Source of the DNA: Enterobacteriaceae bacterium B14
Lineage (GTDB): Bacteria; Pseudomonadota; Gammaproteobacteria; Enterobacterales; Enterobacteriaceae
Direction of reading: 5' to 3'
Assembly: GCA_000307305.1 (NCBI GenBank)
Contig: DF158883.1
Span: 248,001 to 312,000 of the forward strand
Length of the DNA stretch: 64,000 nt
The position numbers and the translations under genes are program-made. Below, one piece after another: positions 50,864 through 61,477 of this stretch. The first letter of the stretch is position 1, and every line of letters begins with the position of its first letter. The notes under the pieces are model-generated. The model had not been told where the DNA came from. It did no database searches and worked only from the letters and a program-made list of their open reading frames with translations.

Positions 50864-53542
50864 TTACCCTTTCACTGGTTCCGCACGGCTGTGGCGTTTA
50901 CCGTCTGGGCTGGTAGAACGAACCGAGACATCACCCGTTACAGAAGGTTGTGCCGATGCATCGTAGCGCTGCCATTTTTTACCACCGTCAACGGAGTATT
51001 CGATGGTTAGGCCTGGCAGGGCTATGTTGGCGTGTAGCTTGCCATCGGTGATTTTCGCACCTGGGACAGGCAGGCGATAAGCAACACCGGATTTATCTAG
51101 TTTCGCCAATTCACGCTGGCCCATCAGGTTAGAGAAGCGCTCCCAGTCTGCTGCCAGTGCTTTCACGTCAACAAACGTGGTTTCACCGCCTTTATACTCA
51201 CGGCCCGCTTTATAATCTTGCTCCCAAGACGCGCGGTGCCATGCACGTTCAGCCAGCGGCATCATACGTGGGTAAATCATGTACTCTGTTTCACCATCGG
51301 TACGCTGGGTTTCGCTCCATGAGTGAGCTGACAAACCATGCACACCCGGCCACGCTTTATCGCTCTTCGCGACAAAGTGGTTGCCATCACGGTCGACAGA
51401 GGTTTCTGCGTTCTGTGGCATGTTGTTTGGTGCGAAGCTGAATACTTTACGCTCGTCGGTGAAACGGGTTGCCCAATAGTAACCGCGCTCTTGTGGGTTC
51501 ACTTCGTATGGCATATCGAAGTAAACGTAATCAGGGTTAGAAACAATGACTTCATAGCCTTTGTTTGCCCAATCGTTGATGGAGTCGAAGCCGCCCCAGT
51601 ACAGGGTATCCCAGAAGTTGACGCCGACACGCTTGGTAGCGAATGCCTTAGCATCTTTCGCGTGCTTCAAGCCATCTTGCCACGCCAGCATTCTATCTAT
51701 GCCGTGTGCACTCACCATTTTGCTCACTTCAAGAGCGAAGTGGCTTGGCAGATGCAACATGTCTTCTACTTTGCCCTCTTTGATGGCGGTCTGGCAGACT
51801 TCGGATTTCGCCCAAGGCTTATCCTCTATGCTCATGTCGATAAGGCCTTTGCCCGGCTCAACCTTGGCATTTTTGTCTTGGTAACCGGCACCCAGACGAA
51901 TATTTTTCGCTTCATCGCCGCCGAAGTGCCACGTGGTCAGAGGCTGGCCTGCATCTTTATGCATTTGAGCCACTTCACCGATCACTTTATCAACAAAGCG
52001 TTTGGACGAGTCTAAGCATGGGTTCAAATAGCTTTTACGGTCGTAGAACTGTACTGACGTTGTGTTGGATGTATCTGTTGGGTCAACCAGACGGAACTCG
52101 TTAGCCCCTTTCTCATCTCCAGCAGCCATTAATTTCTTATAGCGTGCTTCCATTGAAACTACCGCTGCACGGGCGTGTGCAGGAATGTCTAACTCAGGAA
52201 TCACTTCGATTTGGCGAGCCTGTGCATATTTCACGATATCGATATATTCTGCACGGCTGAAATGCCCGCTGCCCATATTATCGCTGTTCGGGCCTGAACC
52301 GAGCTGTGGTAATAAACACTTGGTTTCGCTGAGATCGTGGCAGCGCTTACTTCCGACATCTGTCAGTTCAGGTAGGCCAGGGATTTCAATACGCCAGCCT
52401 TCATCATCGCTCAGGTGGAAGTGAAATTTGTTCAGCTTATAGGCCGCCATTTGGTCTAACAGGCGTAGCACCGTTGCTTTGGAGTGGAAGTTACGACCCA
52501 CATCAAGGAAGATGCCGCGATACTGGAAGCGAGGTGCATCTTTTGCGTCCAGCGTAGCGATTTTCAGGCTTCCCTCCGCAGGAATTAACGATAGGATGGA
52601 TTGCACACCGTAGAAGGCACCGGCTTTATCAAACCCGACGATTTCCGCGCCGTTCTCAGTAATTTTCAGCTCATAAGCACCAGATACCGCTTGGTCGCCA
52701 GTAAACGCTTGAGCGTTGATAGTGGCCTTGATAGGGAAGCCTTTTGCTTTGGTTTTCACACCGAGCAACTCGAAGCGCTTGCTTACCACATCCACCGTCG
52801 TCTTATCGAGAACCGCGAGATCCAGTGCTACGCCCTGTTTACCAAGATCGACATCCACATCATGGATCTTCACGTCTAACGGGGTAGGGATAATCTGCCC
52901 ACGCAGATTTTCAGCCGACAGGGTTTTTACATCTTGGTTCTTCGCATAGCGGTTTTCAGTATTCATCAGGACGTTATTGTCGTCCTTGGTGCGCTTCCAT
53001 AAATCGCCAGCGAACGGAGTGATAAATTTGTACAGATCTTCTGTATCCGTATTAGCGAGAACCTTTGGCTTCGCATCTGCTGAGGTGGCATACCAACGCG
53101 GCATCAGGTCGGTTTCAAAAACCTGCCAATATTCGCCGATGATAGGGATCTCAACCGCTTTATTTTTGGCAAATCCGGTAAATTTATCGGTAGGTTCTAG
53201 CTTGTGTAGATCGCCGGTAATAAAGGTAATTTTGAACTGGTCGTTATCGACACGCAGAATTTGGCGAACGCTGTGGAAGTAGATTGCCCACTCTTTGCTA
53301 GTGATATCTTGGCCATCGTTGGTGAGGGTGATCACGGCTTTGTTACAGGAAGCCCAATCTGCACCTAACGCTGCACAATCTACGCCATTATCGGCGGCGC
53401 GGTTGTCGACGACATTGTAGTTAAGTTTTAACTTGCTCAATTGATCGACCACTTTTTGGTCGGCCTGACTGGCAGAGGAGAGACCCAATAAACCTAATGC
53501 CGAGATGGCGGTTGCTAACGTGCTTAACTTAAGCTTTTTCAT
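50864..53542 (-). CDS. chb: N,N'-diacetylchitobiase (GH20 beta-N-acetylhexosaminidase)
   Basis: Chitobiase splits chitobiose and other chito-oligomers into GlcNAc. The 892 residues match the Serratia chitobiase length (885). A signal peptide (cleavage after SQA, about 27) sends it to the periplasm or outer membrane. A carbohydrate-binding domain and a small alpha-beta domain precede the GH20 barrel (about 330-800). The barrel has the catalytic Asp-Glu pair in [15 protein letters not shown] (about 536-550) and the substrate-binding WQDG, followed by an immunoglobulin-like C-terminal domain. Together with ChiP and ChiQ it handles chitin fragments. Confidence 0.94.
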   Translation of the reverse strand: MKKLKLSTLATAISALGLLGLSSASQADQKVVDQLSKLKLNYNVVDNRAADNGVDCAALGADWASCNKAVITLTNDGQDITSKEWAIYFHSVRQILRVDNDQFKITFITGDLHKLEPTDKFTGFAKNKAVEIPIIGEYWQVFETDLMPRWYATSADAKPKVLANTDTEDLYKFITPFAGDLWKRTKDDNNVLMNTENRYAKNQDVKTLSAENLRGQIIPTPLDVKIHDVDVDLGKQGVALDLAVLDKTTVDVVSKRFELLGVKTKAKGFPIKATINAQAFTGDQAVSGAYELKITENGAEIVGFDKAGAFYGVQSILSLIPAEGSLKIATLDAKDAPRFQYRGIFLDVGRNFHSKATVLRLLDQMAAYKLNKFHFHLSDDEGWRIEIPGLPELTDVGSKRCHDLSETKCLLPQLGSGPNSDNMGSGHFSRAEYIDIVKYAQARQIEVIPELDIPAHARAAVVSMEARYKKLMAAGDEKGANEFRLVDPTDTSNTTSVQFYDRKSYLNPCLDSSKRFVDKVIGEVAQMHKDAGQPLTTWHFGGDEAKNIRLGAGYQDKNAKVEPGKGLIDMSIEDKPWAKSEVCQTAIKEGKVEDMLHLPSHFALEVSKMVSAHGIDRMLAWQDGLKHAKDAKAFATKRVGVNFWDTLYWGGFDSINDWANKGYEVIVSNPDYVYFDMPYEVNPQERGYYWATRFTDERKVFSFAPNNMPQNAETSVDRDGNHFVAKSDKAWPGVHGLSAHSWSETQRTDGETEYMIYPRMMPLAERAWHRASWEQDYKAGREYKGGETTFVDVKALAADWERFSNLMGQRELAKLDKSGVAYRLPVPGAKITDGKLHANIALPGLTIEYSVDGGKKWQRYDASAQPSVTGDVSVRSTSPDGKRHSRAEPVKG

Positions 53543-53562
53543 CTTAATAGCCTCACTATGAA

Positions 53563-53895
53563 TTAGTTATTGTTGTTTTTAATTTCTTGCCAGACTTTGC
53601 CGCACTGCTGCTGATAGGCATCACCGCTACCGCTTTTCATCGCTTCAATGCATTGTTGATAATCGAAAACACGCACGCTTTCCTGATCGGCAAAGGCTCT
53701 GTGTTGTTCTGACTGTTTGAGTTCGTCTAGAAGGGGGCGGCAGGCGGCGAGTTGCTCTAGATTCCCTTCTGCTTGATTAATACAGTTGCTGTAGGTTTGT
53801 TTTAGCCGGGCATCTTCCGCTGTTATGGCGCCGTTCGGCGTGGTACAAGCACTCAGGCTTGTTAGTGCAACGAGCGCTAAAAATAGTTTTTTCAT
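53563..53895 (-). CDS. chiQ: ChiQ-family lipoprotein
   Basis: A 110-residue lipoprotein. The lipobox LSAC is at residues 14-17, with Cys17 the lipidated residue, and the next residue is Thr so the outer membrane is likely. [22 protein letters not shown] and [11 protein letters not shown] match E. coli ChiQ (YbfN). It sits between the chitoporin gene chiP and chb, as in the usual chiPQ pair. Its molecular role is unknown. Confidence 0.9.
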   Translation of the reverse strand: MKKLFLALVALTSLSACTTPNGAITAEDARLKQTYSNCINQAEGNLEQLAACRPLLDELKQSEQHRAFADQESVRVFDYQQCIEAMKSGSGDAYQQQCGKVWQEIKNNNN

Positions 53896-53916
53896 AACGA
53901 TATCCTGTCGTAATAA

Positions 53917-53939
53917 CCCCCACGCCAGAGGCGCAGGGG
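53917..53939 (-). other. Intercistronic hairpin between chiP and chiQ
   Basis: On the minus strand CCCC-TG-CGCC pairs with GGCG-T-GGGG around a short loop. No T tract follows. It may protect the chiP message 3' end so that the porin is made in excess over ChiQ and Chb. Confidence 0.4.
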
Positions 53940-53946
53940 AAGCAAC

Positions 53947-55347
53947 TTAGAAAATACTGAACGGTGCAATTACCATGAACTTCACGTCTTTCTCATCTTG
54001 GAAGATGTTGCCGTAACCGCCGCTCCAGCTTGGGATGTTCGAGTGGTTGTCATACTGGGTATAGTGGAGCTTAAAGGTGGTGCCTTTGGCGCGACCATCT
54101 TGAATGACATACATCGCATCCAGACTCCACGCGCTCTCTTTCAGGCGTTGGTTCTGGTCGTAAATCGGGTTGGTGCTCGGTTTGGCATCCCATGCATAAA
54201 CATAAGAACCACCGACGGCTAATCCCGGCATATCCCATTTACTGAGGTCATACATCACGCCAGCGTAGATAGCTTTTTCGCCGTTAGCGTTGAAGTCTGA
54301 ACGGTTATCCCACCACACATCGAGGCGCCCGTTTGAGGAGGCGTAGGTTGGCGTCATACGTTGCAGGAAGTAGCCCTGATTGCCTTCGGCTTTAACCCAA
54401 GTACCTTCTAAGCGGAAATCGAACTGGCCGACGTTATAGCCCAGTGTTAGCGCTTGCAACCATGCCATACCGTCGTAAATGCTGTTTGGATCGTTTTTGC
54501 TAACACGGTCTTCGGTACCGTAAAACTGGTAGCTAGTTTTTAGTGGGTTGCCTGCAACATCAAACTTGTAGGAACCTTTCGCGAAGTACTGGTTTACATA
54601 GCCTTCTGCTTGGCCTACAGCGGCTTCTAAGACCAGATCATTTTTAAAGTCATATTTCGCACCGAAAGAGTGCAGGTAGGCGACGCCGGTTTTTCTATCG
54701 TTACGACGGAAATCATCCATCTCGGTATGCCACGGAGCTTTGTACTGATCGGCCCACATGTAGGAGAAACTTAGCTCACCGTTTTTTTCGAAATCAAATT
54801 TTGCCCCAGCTTCTGCACCGCGATAGGTACCAGGCATAAAGCTCCAGTGAGGGGCGAGCAGCGTCTGTCCACTTGGCTGAATGTAGCCAGCGCGAGCCCA
54901 GTAGGGGCCATATTTAAATTTAGCCGCCGCTTTATACAGACTTACACCACCTTTATCGCCGGAGTAATCTTCGTCATAGGTTCTATTTTTTGACGAGAAG
55001 GCAATTTCGTTCGGATGCCCGCTATCACTGGCTTCTGCAAACTCCACGACGGCGAAAGCACCGACATCGACCCCAAACATGTCATAGGCATAACCAGATG
55101 AAAAATCTAAGCTTAGGTTACTTGTAGCGTGGGATAAGTTGGTTGTGTAGTCCTTATAATCTTTGCTCCCTGGGTTCATATCTTTACGATCACGCTCACG
55201 CTGCCAGTAGTAGAAACTACCTGTTAACGTCGAATCGTCGATAAAACCTGCCGCGCTTGCCTCTGGCATGGCGTAAAAACCGCTGCTCAACATGACCCCC
55301 GAAATGGCGAGAGCGAGTGTTTTACGCTTGGCACCGTGCGTCATCAT
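53947..55347 (-). CDS. chiP: Chitoporin (chitooligosaccharide outer-membrane porin)
   Basis: ChiP lets chito-oligosaccharides cross the outer membrane. The 466 residues match E. coli ChiP (468) and the OprD family. There is a signal peptide of about 32 residues (cleavage after SAA), then alternating beta strands rich in aromatic residues and a terminal phenylalanine (PFSIF) that marks an outer-membrane barrel for BAM. Two consecutive ATG codons (55347, 55344) could start it. It is first in chiP-chiQ-chb and carries a ChiX-like pairing site at its ribosome site. Confidence 0.93.
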   Translation of the reverse strand: MMTHGAKRKTLALAISGVMLSSGFYAMPEASAAGFIDDSTLTGSFYYWQRERDRKDMNPGSKDYKDYTTNLSHATSNLSLDFSSGYAYDMFGVDVGAFAVVEFAEASDSGHPNEIAFSSKNRTYDEDYSGDKGGVSLYKAAAKFKYGPYWARAGYIQPSGQTLLAPHWSFMPGTYRGAEAGAKFDFEKNGELSFSYMWADQYKAPWHTEMDDFRRNDRKTGVAYLHSFGAKYDFKNDLVLEAAVGQAEGYVNQYFAKGSYKFDVAGNPLKTSYQFYGTEDRVSKNDPNSIYDGMAWLQALTLGYNVGQFDFRLEGTWVKAEGNQGYFLQRMTPTYASSNGRLDVWWDNRSDFNANGEKAIYAGVMYDLSKWDMPGLAVGGSYVYAWDAKPSTNPIYDQNQRLKESAWSLDAMYVIQDGRAKGTTFKLHYTQYDNHSNIPSWSGGYGNIFQDEKDVKFMVIAPFSIF

Positions 55348-55353
55348 AGTCAG

Positions 55354-55364
55354 TTCCTCTTTAG
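55354..55364 (-). promoter_or_regulatory. Predicted ChiX small-RNA pairing site at the chiP ribosome site
   Basis: On the minus strand CTAAAGAGGAA precedes the chiP start by about 7 nt and contains the Shine-Dalgarno AGAGGA. It is complementary to the UUCCUCUUU seed of the sRNA ChiX, as recalled from E. coli and Salmonella, where ChiX silences chiP in the absence of chitin fragments. No chiX gene is in the window. Confidence 0.6.
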
Positions 55365-55473
55365 CTTAAAAAGCGACCTCTGGCGTTCACCGTGCTTTCG
55401 GACGCAATAACCCCGGTCTGGGAAAATAAATTTCGAAAAAATAGATCATCAAAACGAGACGACGGAGGAAGAC

Positions 55474-55645
55474 TATTTTTCGCGATGCGAATTATCAAAC
55501 TAAACATCAAAATATTGTGTCAAAGTTTGACCGTCAGCACATAAAGATAACTTTTTGTTACATGTGTCACATTTCGCTGCGTGACGGCTTGTTTTGTTTA
55601 TAATTCCTTTAAAAACAAATTATTATTTTATTTGCGTGAAAATGA
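55474..55645. promoter_or_regulatory. chiP upstream control region: CRP and NagC-like sites
   Basis: A CRP-like site TGTTA-CATGTG-TCACA lies at 55556-55571. Two AT-rich sequences with a central GCG, 55474-55496 (TATTTTTCGCGATGCGAATT start) and 55622-55645 (ATTTTATTTGCGTGAAAAT within), resemble NagC operators about 150 bp apart, a spacing that would allow looping. NagC and CRP control of chiP is known in E. coli; these sites are my own reading. Confidence 0.45.
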
Positions 55646-55915
55646 TGGTAGAAAATTCTCAATTTGAAAAATATGGATGTTAGAGGATTATGCTGCCGGC
55701 TATTATTAATTTGGCTATGTTAATTTTTATATCAAATATTCTAATGAGTTTTTACGAGACATAAATTATCTATGGTCGATGAGGATGATAGCGCGACATG
55801 GCGGAGAAAAAGGACGTGGGCCAGTGTATAGCCAACTAGCTGAACCATCAGCATTTCATCTTTTAGGTATACATCTGCATACTATTGAACAGATTATATT
55901 CGCATCGGTGGAGTT
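55646..55915. other. chiP-yjjP divergent spacer, right half
   Basis: About 270 bp leading into yjjP. A 63-codon frame at 55779-55970 overlaps yjjP and shows no family features. I see no riboswitch or other structure I can support. It should contain the yjjP promoter. Confidence 0.4.
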
Positions 55916-56698
55916 ATGGAGTCTGACGTTTTACAGCAACGACAGAGAGAGGTTACTCGGCTCTGTATAGAGTGCGCGTTGATGCTGTTACAGCATGGAG
56001 CAGAAAGTATGTTGGTTGAACAACTCTCTACGCGTCTGGGTTTAGCATTGGGGGTAGATAGCGTGGAAAGCTCTATTTCCGCGAACGCTATCGTCCTGAC
56101 GACGCTAAAGAATGGATACTGTGTGACTTCGACACGTAAGAATATCGATCGCGGTATTAATATGCATGTAGTCACCGAGGTACAACATATTGTGATTTTA
56201 GCGGAGCATCATCTGCTTGATCCTGCTGATGTGAAGAAGCGCCTTTCGCATATTAAACCGCTACGCTACCCACGCTGGCTGGTTGTACTGATGGTGGCTC
56301 TCTCCTGTGGTTGTTTCTGTAAGCTCAATGGCGGTGGTTGGGATGCTTCATTGGTTGCCTTTCTTGCTAGCGGTGTCGCCATGTATATCCGCCAGTTATT
56401 AACGTCACACCAGATGAACCCGCTGATTAATTTCTGTGTAACGGCTTTTGTCGCGACATCGGTATCGGGTTTGTTGTTGCGTCTGCCCATTTTTTCACAT
56501 GCTTCACAGATTGCTATGGCTGCTAGCATCTTACTGCTTGTTCCTGGTTTCCCGCTGATTAATGCGGTGGCAGATATGTTTAAGGGGCATGTGAATACGG
56601 GGCTGGCACGCTGGGCGATGGCAAGTTTATTGACGTTGGCAACCTGCATTGGTGTTATCACAGCGCTCTCATTATGGGGGATACAGTCATGGGCTTAG
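55916..56698 (+). CDS. yjjP: YjjP (ThrE-family) inner-membrane exporter subunit
   Basis: A 260-residue protein with a soluble N-terminal domain (about 1-110; [54 protein letters not shown]) and about five transmembrane helices. In E. coli YjjP and YjjB together export succinate. The gene ends inside yjjB with a 10-nt overlap. In E. coli yjjPB lies next to dnaT, outside this region. Confidence 0.9.
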   Translation: MESDVLQQRQREVTRLCIECALMLLQHGAESMLVEQLSTRLGLALGVDSVESSISANAIVLTTLKNGYCVTSTRKNIDRGINMHVVTEVQHIVILAEHHLLDPADVKKRLSHIKPLRYPRWLVVLMVALSCGCFCKLNGGGWDASLVAFLASGVAMYIRQLLTSHQMNPLINFCVTAFVATSVSGLLLRLPIFSHASQIAMAASILLLVPGFPLINAVADMFKGHVNTGLARWAMASLLTLATCIGVITALSLWGIQSWA

Positions 56699-57165
56699 TG
56701 GCCGATCTATTACTAGCACTGTTGCAGGATATGTTACTAGCGGCGATCCCCGCGCTGGGTTTTGCTATGGTGTTCAATGTACCGAAAAAAGCGCTGCCTT
56801 ACTGCGCATTACTAGGGGCTATCGGTCATGGTTCCCGCATGTTGATGCTGCACTTTGGCGCATCAGTTGAGTGGGGGACGCTGGTGGCCTCTATTCTGGT
56901 CGGGGTGATAGGCATTTATTGGTCTCGCTGGCTGCTGGCCCACCCTAAAGTTTTCACCGTTGCTGCCGTGATCCCCATGTTTCCAGGTATCTATGCCTAT
57001 ACCGCGATGATTGCGGTGGTGAAGCTCTCTCATCAAGGTTATAGCGAAGCGTTAATGGAGAATTTGGTAACAAACTTTTTAAAAGCCTCTTTTATTGTTG
57101 GCGCGTTATCGATAGGCCTGTCACTACCGGGGCTATGGCTGTATCGGAAAAAACCTATGGTTTGA
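56689..57165 (+). CDS. yjjB: YjjB (ThrE-family) inner-membrane exporter subunit
   Basis: A 158-residue integral membrane protein (157 in E. coli) with about four helices and the conserved [35 protein letters not shown], then [23 protein letters not shown]. It completes the split ThrE-like transporter with YjjP. An in-frame ATG lies 15 bp upstream (56674); 56689 aligns better with MGVIEFLLAL of E. coli. Confidence 0.9.
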   Translation: MGLVADLLLALLQDMLLAAIPALGFAMVFNVPKKALPYCALLGAIGHGSRMLMLHFGASVEWGTLVASILVGVIGIYWSRWLLAHPKVFTVAAVIPMFPGIYAYTAMIAVVKLSHQGYSEALMENLVTNFLKASFIVGALSIGLSLPGLWLYRKKPMV

Positions 57166-57191
57166 AAGAGATAACGTTTCTCTTTATTTCT
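57165..57191 (+). terminator. Weak terminator after yjjB
   Basis: AAAGAGA/TCTCTTT (7 bp) with a 7-nt loop overlaps the last base of the yjjB stop and is followed by ATTTCT. Confidence 0.45.
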
Positions 57192-57333
57192 ATAAGCCTT
57201 TTTTGGATGAATTTGGGGGCATTTCCATCATTATTCCCGTTCATGGTTGTCTCGACGTTGTAAAAGGGTTTCCGTATAGTGTGCGGGCTTTCGCAGTAGC
57301 ATGTAGTCATTTTGTAGAAAGGGCGAGACATCA

Positions 57334-57816
57334 ATGATTATCAGTTTGATCGCTGCGCTTGCGGTAGATCGCGTTATCGGTTTTGAAAATACAATGCCTT
57401 GGCATTTACCTGCCGATTTAGCGTGGTTTAAACGCAATACGCTGAATAAACCTATTATTATGGGCCGAAAAACCTATGAATCCATAGGACGGCCTCTGCC
57501 AGGAAGGCAAAATATTGTACTGAGCCGGACGCCAGGCAGTGATGACCGAGTCACTTGGGTTACTTCTATCAACGAAGCACTAGCAGCCGCAGGTGAGGTT
57601 GAAGAGGTGATGGTGATTGGTGGTGGGAATATCTATAAACAGTTTCTTGCCAGCGCAAACCGGCTTTATTTAACCCACGTTGATACAGAAGTTGAGGGTG
57701 ATACCTACTTTCCTGAATATGAGCCAGATGAGTGGCAATCCATATTCAGCGAATTCCATGATGCTGACGCAGATAATTCACACGGTTATTGTTTCGAAAT
57801 TTTAGATAAGCGTTAA
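57334..57816 (+). CDS. folA: Dihydrofolate reductase
   Basis: FolA reduces dihydrofolate with NADPH and is the target of trimethoprim. The 160 residues (159 in E. coli) begin [37 protein letters not shown], which holds Asp27 and the substrate site, then [22 protein letters not shown] and [14 protein letters not shown] for NADPH. It stands alone between yjjB and ada. In E. coli it directly follows kefC and precedes apaH. Confidence 0.97.
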   Translation: MIISLIAALAVDRVIGFENTMPWHLPADLAWFKRNTLNKPIIMGRKTYESIGRPLPGRQNIVLSRTPGSDDRVTWVTSINEALAAAGEVEEVMVIGGGNIYKQFLASANRLYLTHVDTEVEGDTYFPEYEPDEWQSIFSEFHDADADNSHGYCFEILDKR

Positions 57817-57851
57817 TTCTCTTATCCTATTGAACAGCAATAATTTTTGCG

Positions 57852-57893
57852 GCGAGTTGCTTTAGGTAACTCGCTGTTTATTCTTCTTTTTTT
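57852..57893 (+). terminator. Terminator of folA
   Basis: A 9-bp stem GCGAGTTGC/GTAACTCGC (one G-T pair) with a TTTAG loop is followed by a T-rich tract (57877-57893). Confidence 0.85.
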
Positions 57894-58020
57894 CTTTGAA
57901 ACATCTATCACTTCCCGCATGTTTATCCTTTATAAAAATAGATGTTCAAATTTCGGTTGTCGTACAAAAATCTGACTGGTTATAGTGAAACTAGCCATCA
58001 GCGACAAAAGAAGTATTAAC

Positions 58021-59073
58021 ATGTCACTCTCTTTCGATGAAATGTATCAGGCAATACTGAATAAAGATCCTACCTGTGAAGGTAGCTTTATTACTGCGGT
58101 CAAAACAACGAATATTTTTTGTCGCCCAACTTGTACAGCAAGGAAACCCTTGGCAAAAAACGTGGAGTTTTTTAACGACTGTAAAGAGGCGATCTTACAT
58201 GGCTATCGCCCTTGCAAGGTGTGCAAGCCGATGGAAGTAAAGGGCGAGGTACCAGCGGATATTGCGAGCTTATTGCGCCAGATAGAGGCTAATCCTTCTA
58301 TTAAAATCAAAGACTACGATTTGGTGTGCCAGAATATGGACCCTATCAAGATACGTCGATGGTTTAAGCGATGGCACAATATGACGTTCCATGCTTATCA
58401 GCGAATGTTAAGGATTAACGGTGCTTATCGGCAGATGGTGGCGGGAGAGTCGGCGCTAAATTCAGCGCTCGATCAAGGATATGGTTCGCTTAGCGGATTT
58501 AATAGTGCATATAAAAAGGTGACAGGTGTGACGCCTTCAAAGACAAACCAGACATTGATTATTAATACGATACGTTTTACTACGCCGATTGGCCCTATGA
58601 TGGGTTGCGCGAGTGATTTAGGGATCAGCCTTGTCGAGTTCACCGACCGTAAAATGCTAGAAACGGAGCTAAATGACCTTAAAAAGCGGCTAAAAGCAGA
58701 GATCGTCTACGGAACCCACCCTTATTTAGAATTGCTCACACAACAGATGGAAGAGTACTTTGCCGGAAATCGACAGGAATTCGATCTCCCTCTACATATG
58801 CCAGGCACCGAGTTCCAACAGCAGGTATGGCAAGAGCTATTGAAAATCCCTTATGGCACTATTCGCACCTACTCTGAACAAGCTATCAACATAGACAGAC
58901 CTGCAGCTATACGTGCGGTAGGCCGAGCAAACGGCATGAACCGTATTGCTATCATCGTCCCCTGCCACAGAGTACTCGGTGCTAACGGCTCCCTAACTGG
59001 CTACGCCGGAGGCCTCCCCCGCAAACAGTGGCTACTAGACTGGGAAAATAAACATAAAACGAAGGACGTCTAA
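58021..59073 (+). CDS. ada: Ada, bifunctional DNA repair methyltransferase and transcriptional activator
   Basis: Ada removes methyl groups from DNA phosphotriesters and from O6-methylguanine or O4-methylthymine, and when methylated activates the adaptive response. The 350 residues (354 in E. coli) have the zinc and methyl-acceptor N-terminus with cysteines in FCRPTCTARKP and PCKVCKP, an AraC-type helix-turn-helix (about 80-175) and the C-terminal repair domain with acceptor cysteine in IVPCHRVLGANGSLTGYAGG. The frame opens at 57985, but ATG 58021 fits. The usual partner alkB is not adjacent. Confidence 0.95.
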   Translation: MSLSFDEMYQAILNKDPTCEGSFITAVKTTNIFCRPTCTARKPLAKNVEFFNDCKEAILHGYRPCKVCKPMEVKGEVPADIASLLRQIEANPSIKIKDYDLVCQNMDPIKIRRWFKRWHNMTFHAYQRMLRINGAYRQMVAGESALNSALDQGYGSLSGFNSAYKKVTGVTPSKTNQTLIINTIRFTTPIGPMMGCASDLGISLVEFTDRKMLETELNDLKKRLKAEIVYGTHPYLELLTQQMEEYFAGNRQEFDLPLHMPGTEFQQQVWQELLKIPYGTIRTYSEQAINIDRPAAIRAVGRANGMNRIAIIVPCHRVLGANGSLTGYAGGLPRKQWLLDWENKHKTKDV

Positions 59074-59415
59074 GAAATAAGGCATATAAATTCATTTAGC
59101 CCAGCAACGCCTAACGAGCATTAAAAATTGCGCCGAAGCATCACCGTAGATAGGGACAATCGGGCAGGACGCCCGATTGAGGCGCGTTGAGCAGGAGCGA
59201 ATCGCGCCGACCCGTCAATCGAAGGAGATGTTGAGGGCAGTTGCGAAGCAACCGCGATTTTTCGACCAGATGTACACCCAAACGGCGGATTCCAAAGGGG
59301 TTCCGTAGCCCCTTTGGTCGGGAGCGGGTAAAAGTGGAATAGGGAAACACGGAAATCAACCCGCTACCGAAATCTTATACTGTTCCTACAAAAACCACAC
59401 ATACAAACCCAAGTA
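59074..59415. repeat. Structured, GC-richer spacer resembling a dispersed intergenic repeat
   Basis: The 340-bp gap between ada and apaH is distinct from its flanks. At 59158-59178 AATCGGGC/GCCCGATT forms an 8-bp stem; at 59181-59208 GGCGCG/CGCGCC; near 59238-59252 a short GTTGC-GAA-GCAAC stem; and at 59292-59317 CCAAAGGGG/CCCCTTTGG (9 bp). These stem-loops and the absence of any plausible protein (a 72-codon minus-strand frame is an artefact) suggest an interspersed repeat or structured RNA. No second copy is in the window, so its repetitive nature is a guess. Confidence 0.45.
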
Positions 59416-60246
59416 CTACGCACTCTTCCTCTTCATAAACGAAGCCTGCCTAAAATACCGCTTATCCTCCCAGCGCAGCAGGGTCAACTCTCCCCCCCAA
59501 CAACACCCTGTATCCAGCGCATAAATCCCTTCCGGCGTCCCAGACCCCTCCAATGAAGCCCAATGCCCAAAAGCAATACTGTACTCCAGTGCTATCGCTC
59601 CTGGCAGATCAAACCAAGGCTTCAATGGTGCGGGTGCTGTCCCCGGCGCATCTTTCGCGATCATATCCAGCTCTCCCTTTGGAAAGCAGTACCGCATCCG
59701 CGTAAGCGAATTGGTGATATATCGTAACCGTGATAACCCTGTTAGCTTCGAAGACCAGCTATTCGGAAGATCGCCATACATAGAGTCAAGAAATAGTGGA
59801 TAAGTATCACTGCGAAGGACAGACTCCACTTCTTTGGCGCACTGTTTAGCGGTCTCAATACTGTCCCATTGGGGGCTAATCCCCGCGTGAGACATCACCA
59901 GTTTCAACTCTTCATCTACCTGCAATACCGGCTGGCGTCGTAGCCAGTTGATAAGCTCGTCGCAGTCGGGCGCTTCTAATAAAGATGTGAGGTGATCTTT
60001 GGGTTTATTGCGCCCGATCCCTGCATAAACAGCAAGTAGGTGCAGGTCATGATTACCCAAAACCAAGCGTACCGATGAACCTAGGGATTTAACATAGCGA
60101 AGGACATCAAGAGAACTTGGCCCTCTGGCGACTAAGTCTCCAGTGAGCCAGAGGGTATCATGTGAGGGATTGAAATCTGCTTTGGCTAATAACGCCTGAA
60201 ATTCATCGAAACAGCCGTGAATATCACCAACTAAGAGGTTTGCCAT
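59416..60246 (-). CDS. apaH: Symmetrical diadenosine tetraphosphatase
   Basis: ApaH splits Ap4A into two ADP and limits alarmone and RNA-cap levels. The 276 residues are a metallophosphatase with [10 protein letters not shown] (metal site), [15 protein letters not shown] and [15 protein letters not shown], then [11 protein letters not shown]. It is last in the surA-pdxA-rsmA-apaG-apaH operon, the same order as E. coli, and starts 9 bp after apaG. Confidence 0.96.
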   Translation of the reverse strand: MANLLVGDIHGCFDEFQALLAKADFNPSHDTLWLTGDLVARGPSSLDVLRYVKSLGSSVRLVLGNHDLHLLAVYAGIGRNKPKDHLTSLLEAPDCDELINWLRRQPVLQVDEELKLVMSHAGISPQWDSIETAKQCAKEVESVLRSDTYPLFLDSMYGDLPNSWSSKLTGLSRLRYITNSLTRMRYCFPKGELDMIAKDAPGTAPAPLKPWFDLPGAIALEYSIAFGHWASLEGSGTPEGIYALDTGCCWGGELTLLRWEDKRYFRQASFMKRKSA

Positions 60247-60255
60247 ACGTTTCTA

Positions 60256-60633
60256 TTAATTAATAAGTTTGGGGATAGCGAGACGAAAAACCGGAATTTG
60301 AACACGAAATGCAGCGTCCGTGTGATCGATCATTTCGTAGTGACCTTCCATGGTTCCACAAGGGGTTTCCAGAACGGCTCCGCTGGTATATTGAAATTCG
60401 TTACCTGGGAGAATGAGGGGTTGTTCACCAATAACCCCTTCACCCTGAACTTCAGTTTGGCGGCCGTTAGCATTGGTGATGAGCCAATAACGACGCAGTA
60501 ACTGCACGTTGAACCGCCCCATGTTGCGGATGGTGATGGTATAAGAAAAAACAAACCTTTCTGATTCTGGAACAGATTGAGCCTGAATATAAATACTTTG
60601 TACCTGAACACTAACGCGGGGCTGGTCAATCAT
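60256..60633 (-). CDS. apaG: ApaG protein
   Basis: A 125-residue beta-sandwich protein linked to cobalt and magnesium homeostasis, function unknown. The family body is [29 protein letters not shown] then [33 protein letters not shown]. It lies between rsmA (13 bp) and apaH (9 bp) in the operon. Confidence 0.95.
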   Translation of the reverse strand: MIDQPRVSVQVQSIYIQAQSVPESERFVFSYTITIRNMGRFNVQLLRRYWLITNANGRQTEVQGEGVIGEQPLILPGNEFQYTSGAVLETPCGTMEGHYEMIDHTDAAFRVQIPVFRLAIPKLIN

Positions 60634-60646
60634 GACGATACTCCAG

Positions 60647-61477
60647 TTATTCTTGTTCTTTCTCCGGCTGTGGCGGGTTCTCCGACAGCCAGTTAGCCAG
60701 TCGACAGTATTGCTCGACGGTGATGTTTTCTGCTCTTAATGTTAGGTCTAAGCCTAACTCCGTCAACTGCTCTGGTGTGAAGAGGTCACCCAGACTGTTG
60801 CGGATGGTTTTGCGGCGCTGGTTAAACGCCTGAGTGGTGATACGGCTTAGCATACGGATATTTTGTACAGGATAAGGTATCTCGGCATGAGGCACTAACC
60901 GAACGACAGCCGAATCGACTTTTGGTGCAGGACGAAATGCCGTTGGCGGCACTTCGAGCACAGGGATGATTTGGCAATAGTACTGTGCCATGACCGTTAA
61001 CCGACCATACGCCTTACTGTTCGGCCCTGCAACTAGGCGATTGACCACCTCTTTCTGCAACATGAAGTGCATATCACGTATCGCATTAGTATAGGTGAAG
61101 AGGTGGAACATTAACGGCGTTGAGATGTTATAGGGTAGATTGCCGAAAACCCGCAGAGGCTGCCCGGCTTCTGCCGCTAGCTCTGCAAAGTCTGCTGTCA
61201 TCGCATCTTGCTGGCGAATGGTCAGCTTGCTGGCGAGTTCTGGGTGAACTGCCAAACGCGCAGCCAAATCACGGTCCAGCTCGATAACGGTCATCTTATC
61301 GATTTTCTGAGCAACAGGTATGGTCAGCGCGCCTAAACCCGGGCCGATTTCAACAATCGCTTGGCCGGGTTGAGGATGAATTGCGGTAACGATGCTATCG
61401 ATAACAAAGTGATCGCTTAAAAAGTTTTGCCCGAAACGTTTGCGGGCAAAATGCCCCTGATGGACTCTATCATTCAT
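60647..61477 (-). CDS. rsmA: 16S rRNA adenine dimethyltransferase A
   Basis: RsmA (KsgA) dimethylates two adenosines near the 3' end of 16S rRNA. The 276 residues have the AdoMet motif [11 protein letters not shown] (about 42-52), the catalytic NLPYNIST (about 113-120) and the [13 protein letters not shown] start. It overlaps pdxA by 8 nt. Loss of the gene gives kasugamycin resistance in E. coli. Confidence 0.97.
   Translation of the reverse strand: MNDRVHQGHFARKRFGQNFLSDHFVIDSIVTAIHPQPGQAIVEIGPGLGALTIPVAQKIDKMTVIELDRDLAARLAVHPELASKLTIRQQDAMTADFAELAAEAGQPLRVFGNLPYNISTPLMFHLFTYTNAIRDMHFMLQKEVVNRLVAGPNSKAYGRLTVMAQYYCQIIPVLEVPPTAFRPAPKVDSAVVRLVPHAEIPYPVQNIRMLSRITTQAFNQRRKTIRNSLGDLFTPEQLTELGLDLTLRAENITVEQYCRLANWLSENPPQPEKEQE

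Noticed and set aside
55779-55970. 63-codon frame upstream of yjjP
   Set aside because: Overlaps the yjjP start in another frame and shows no family features.
59141-59359. 72-codon minus-strand frame in the ada-apaH spacer
   Set aside because: It is produced by the stem-loop sequence and is not protein-like.
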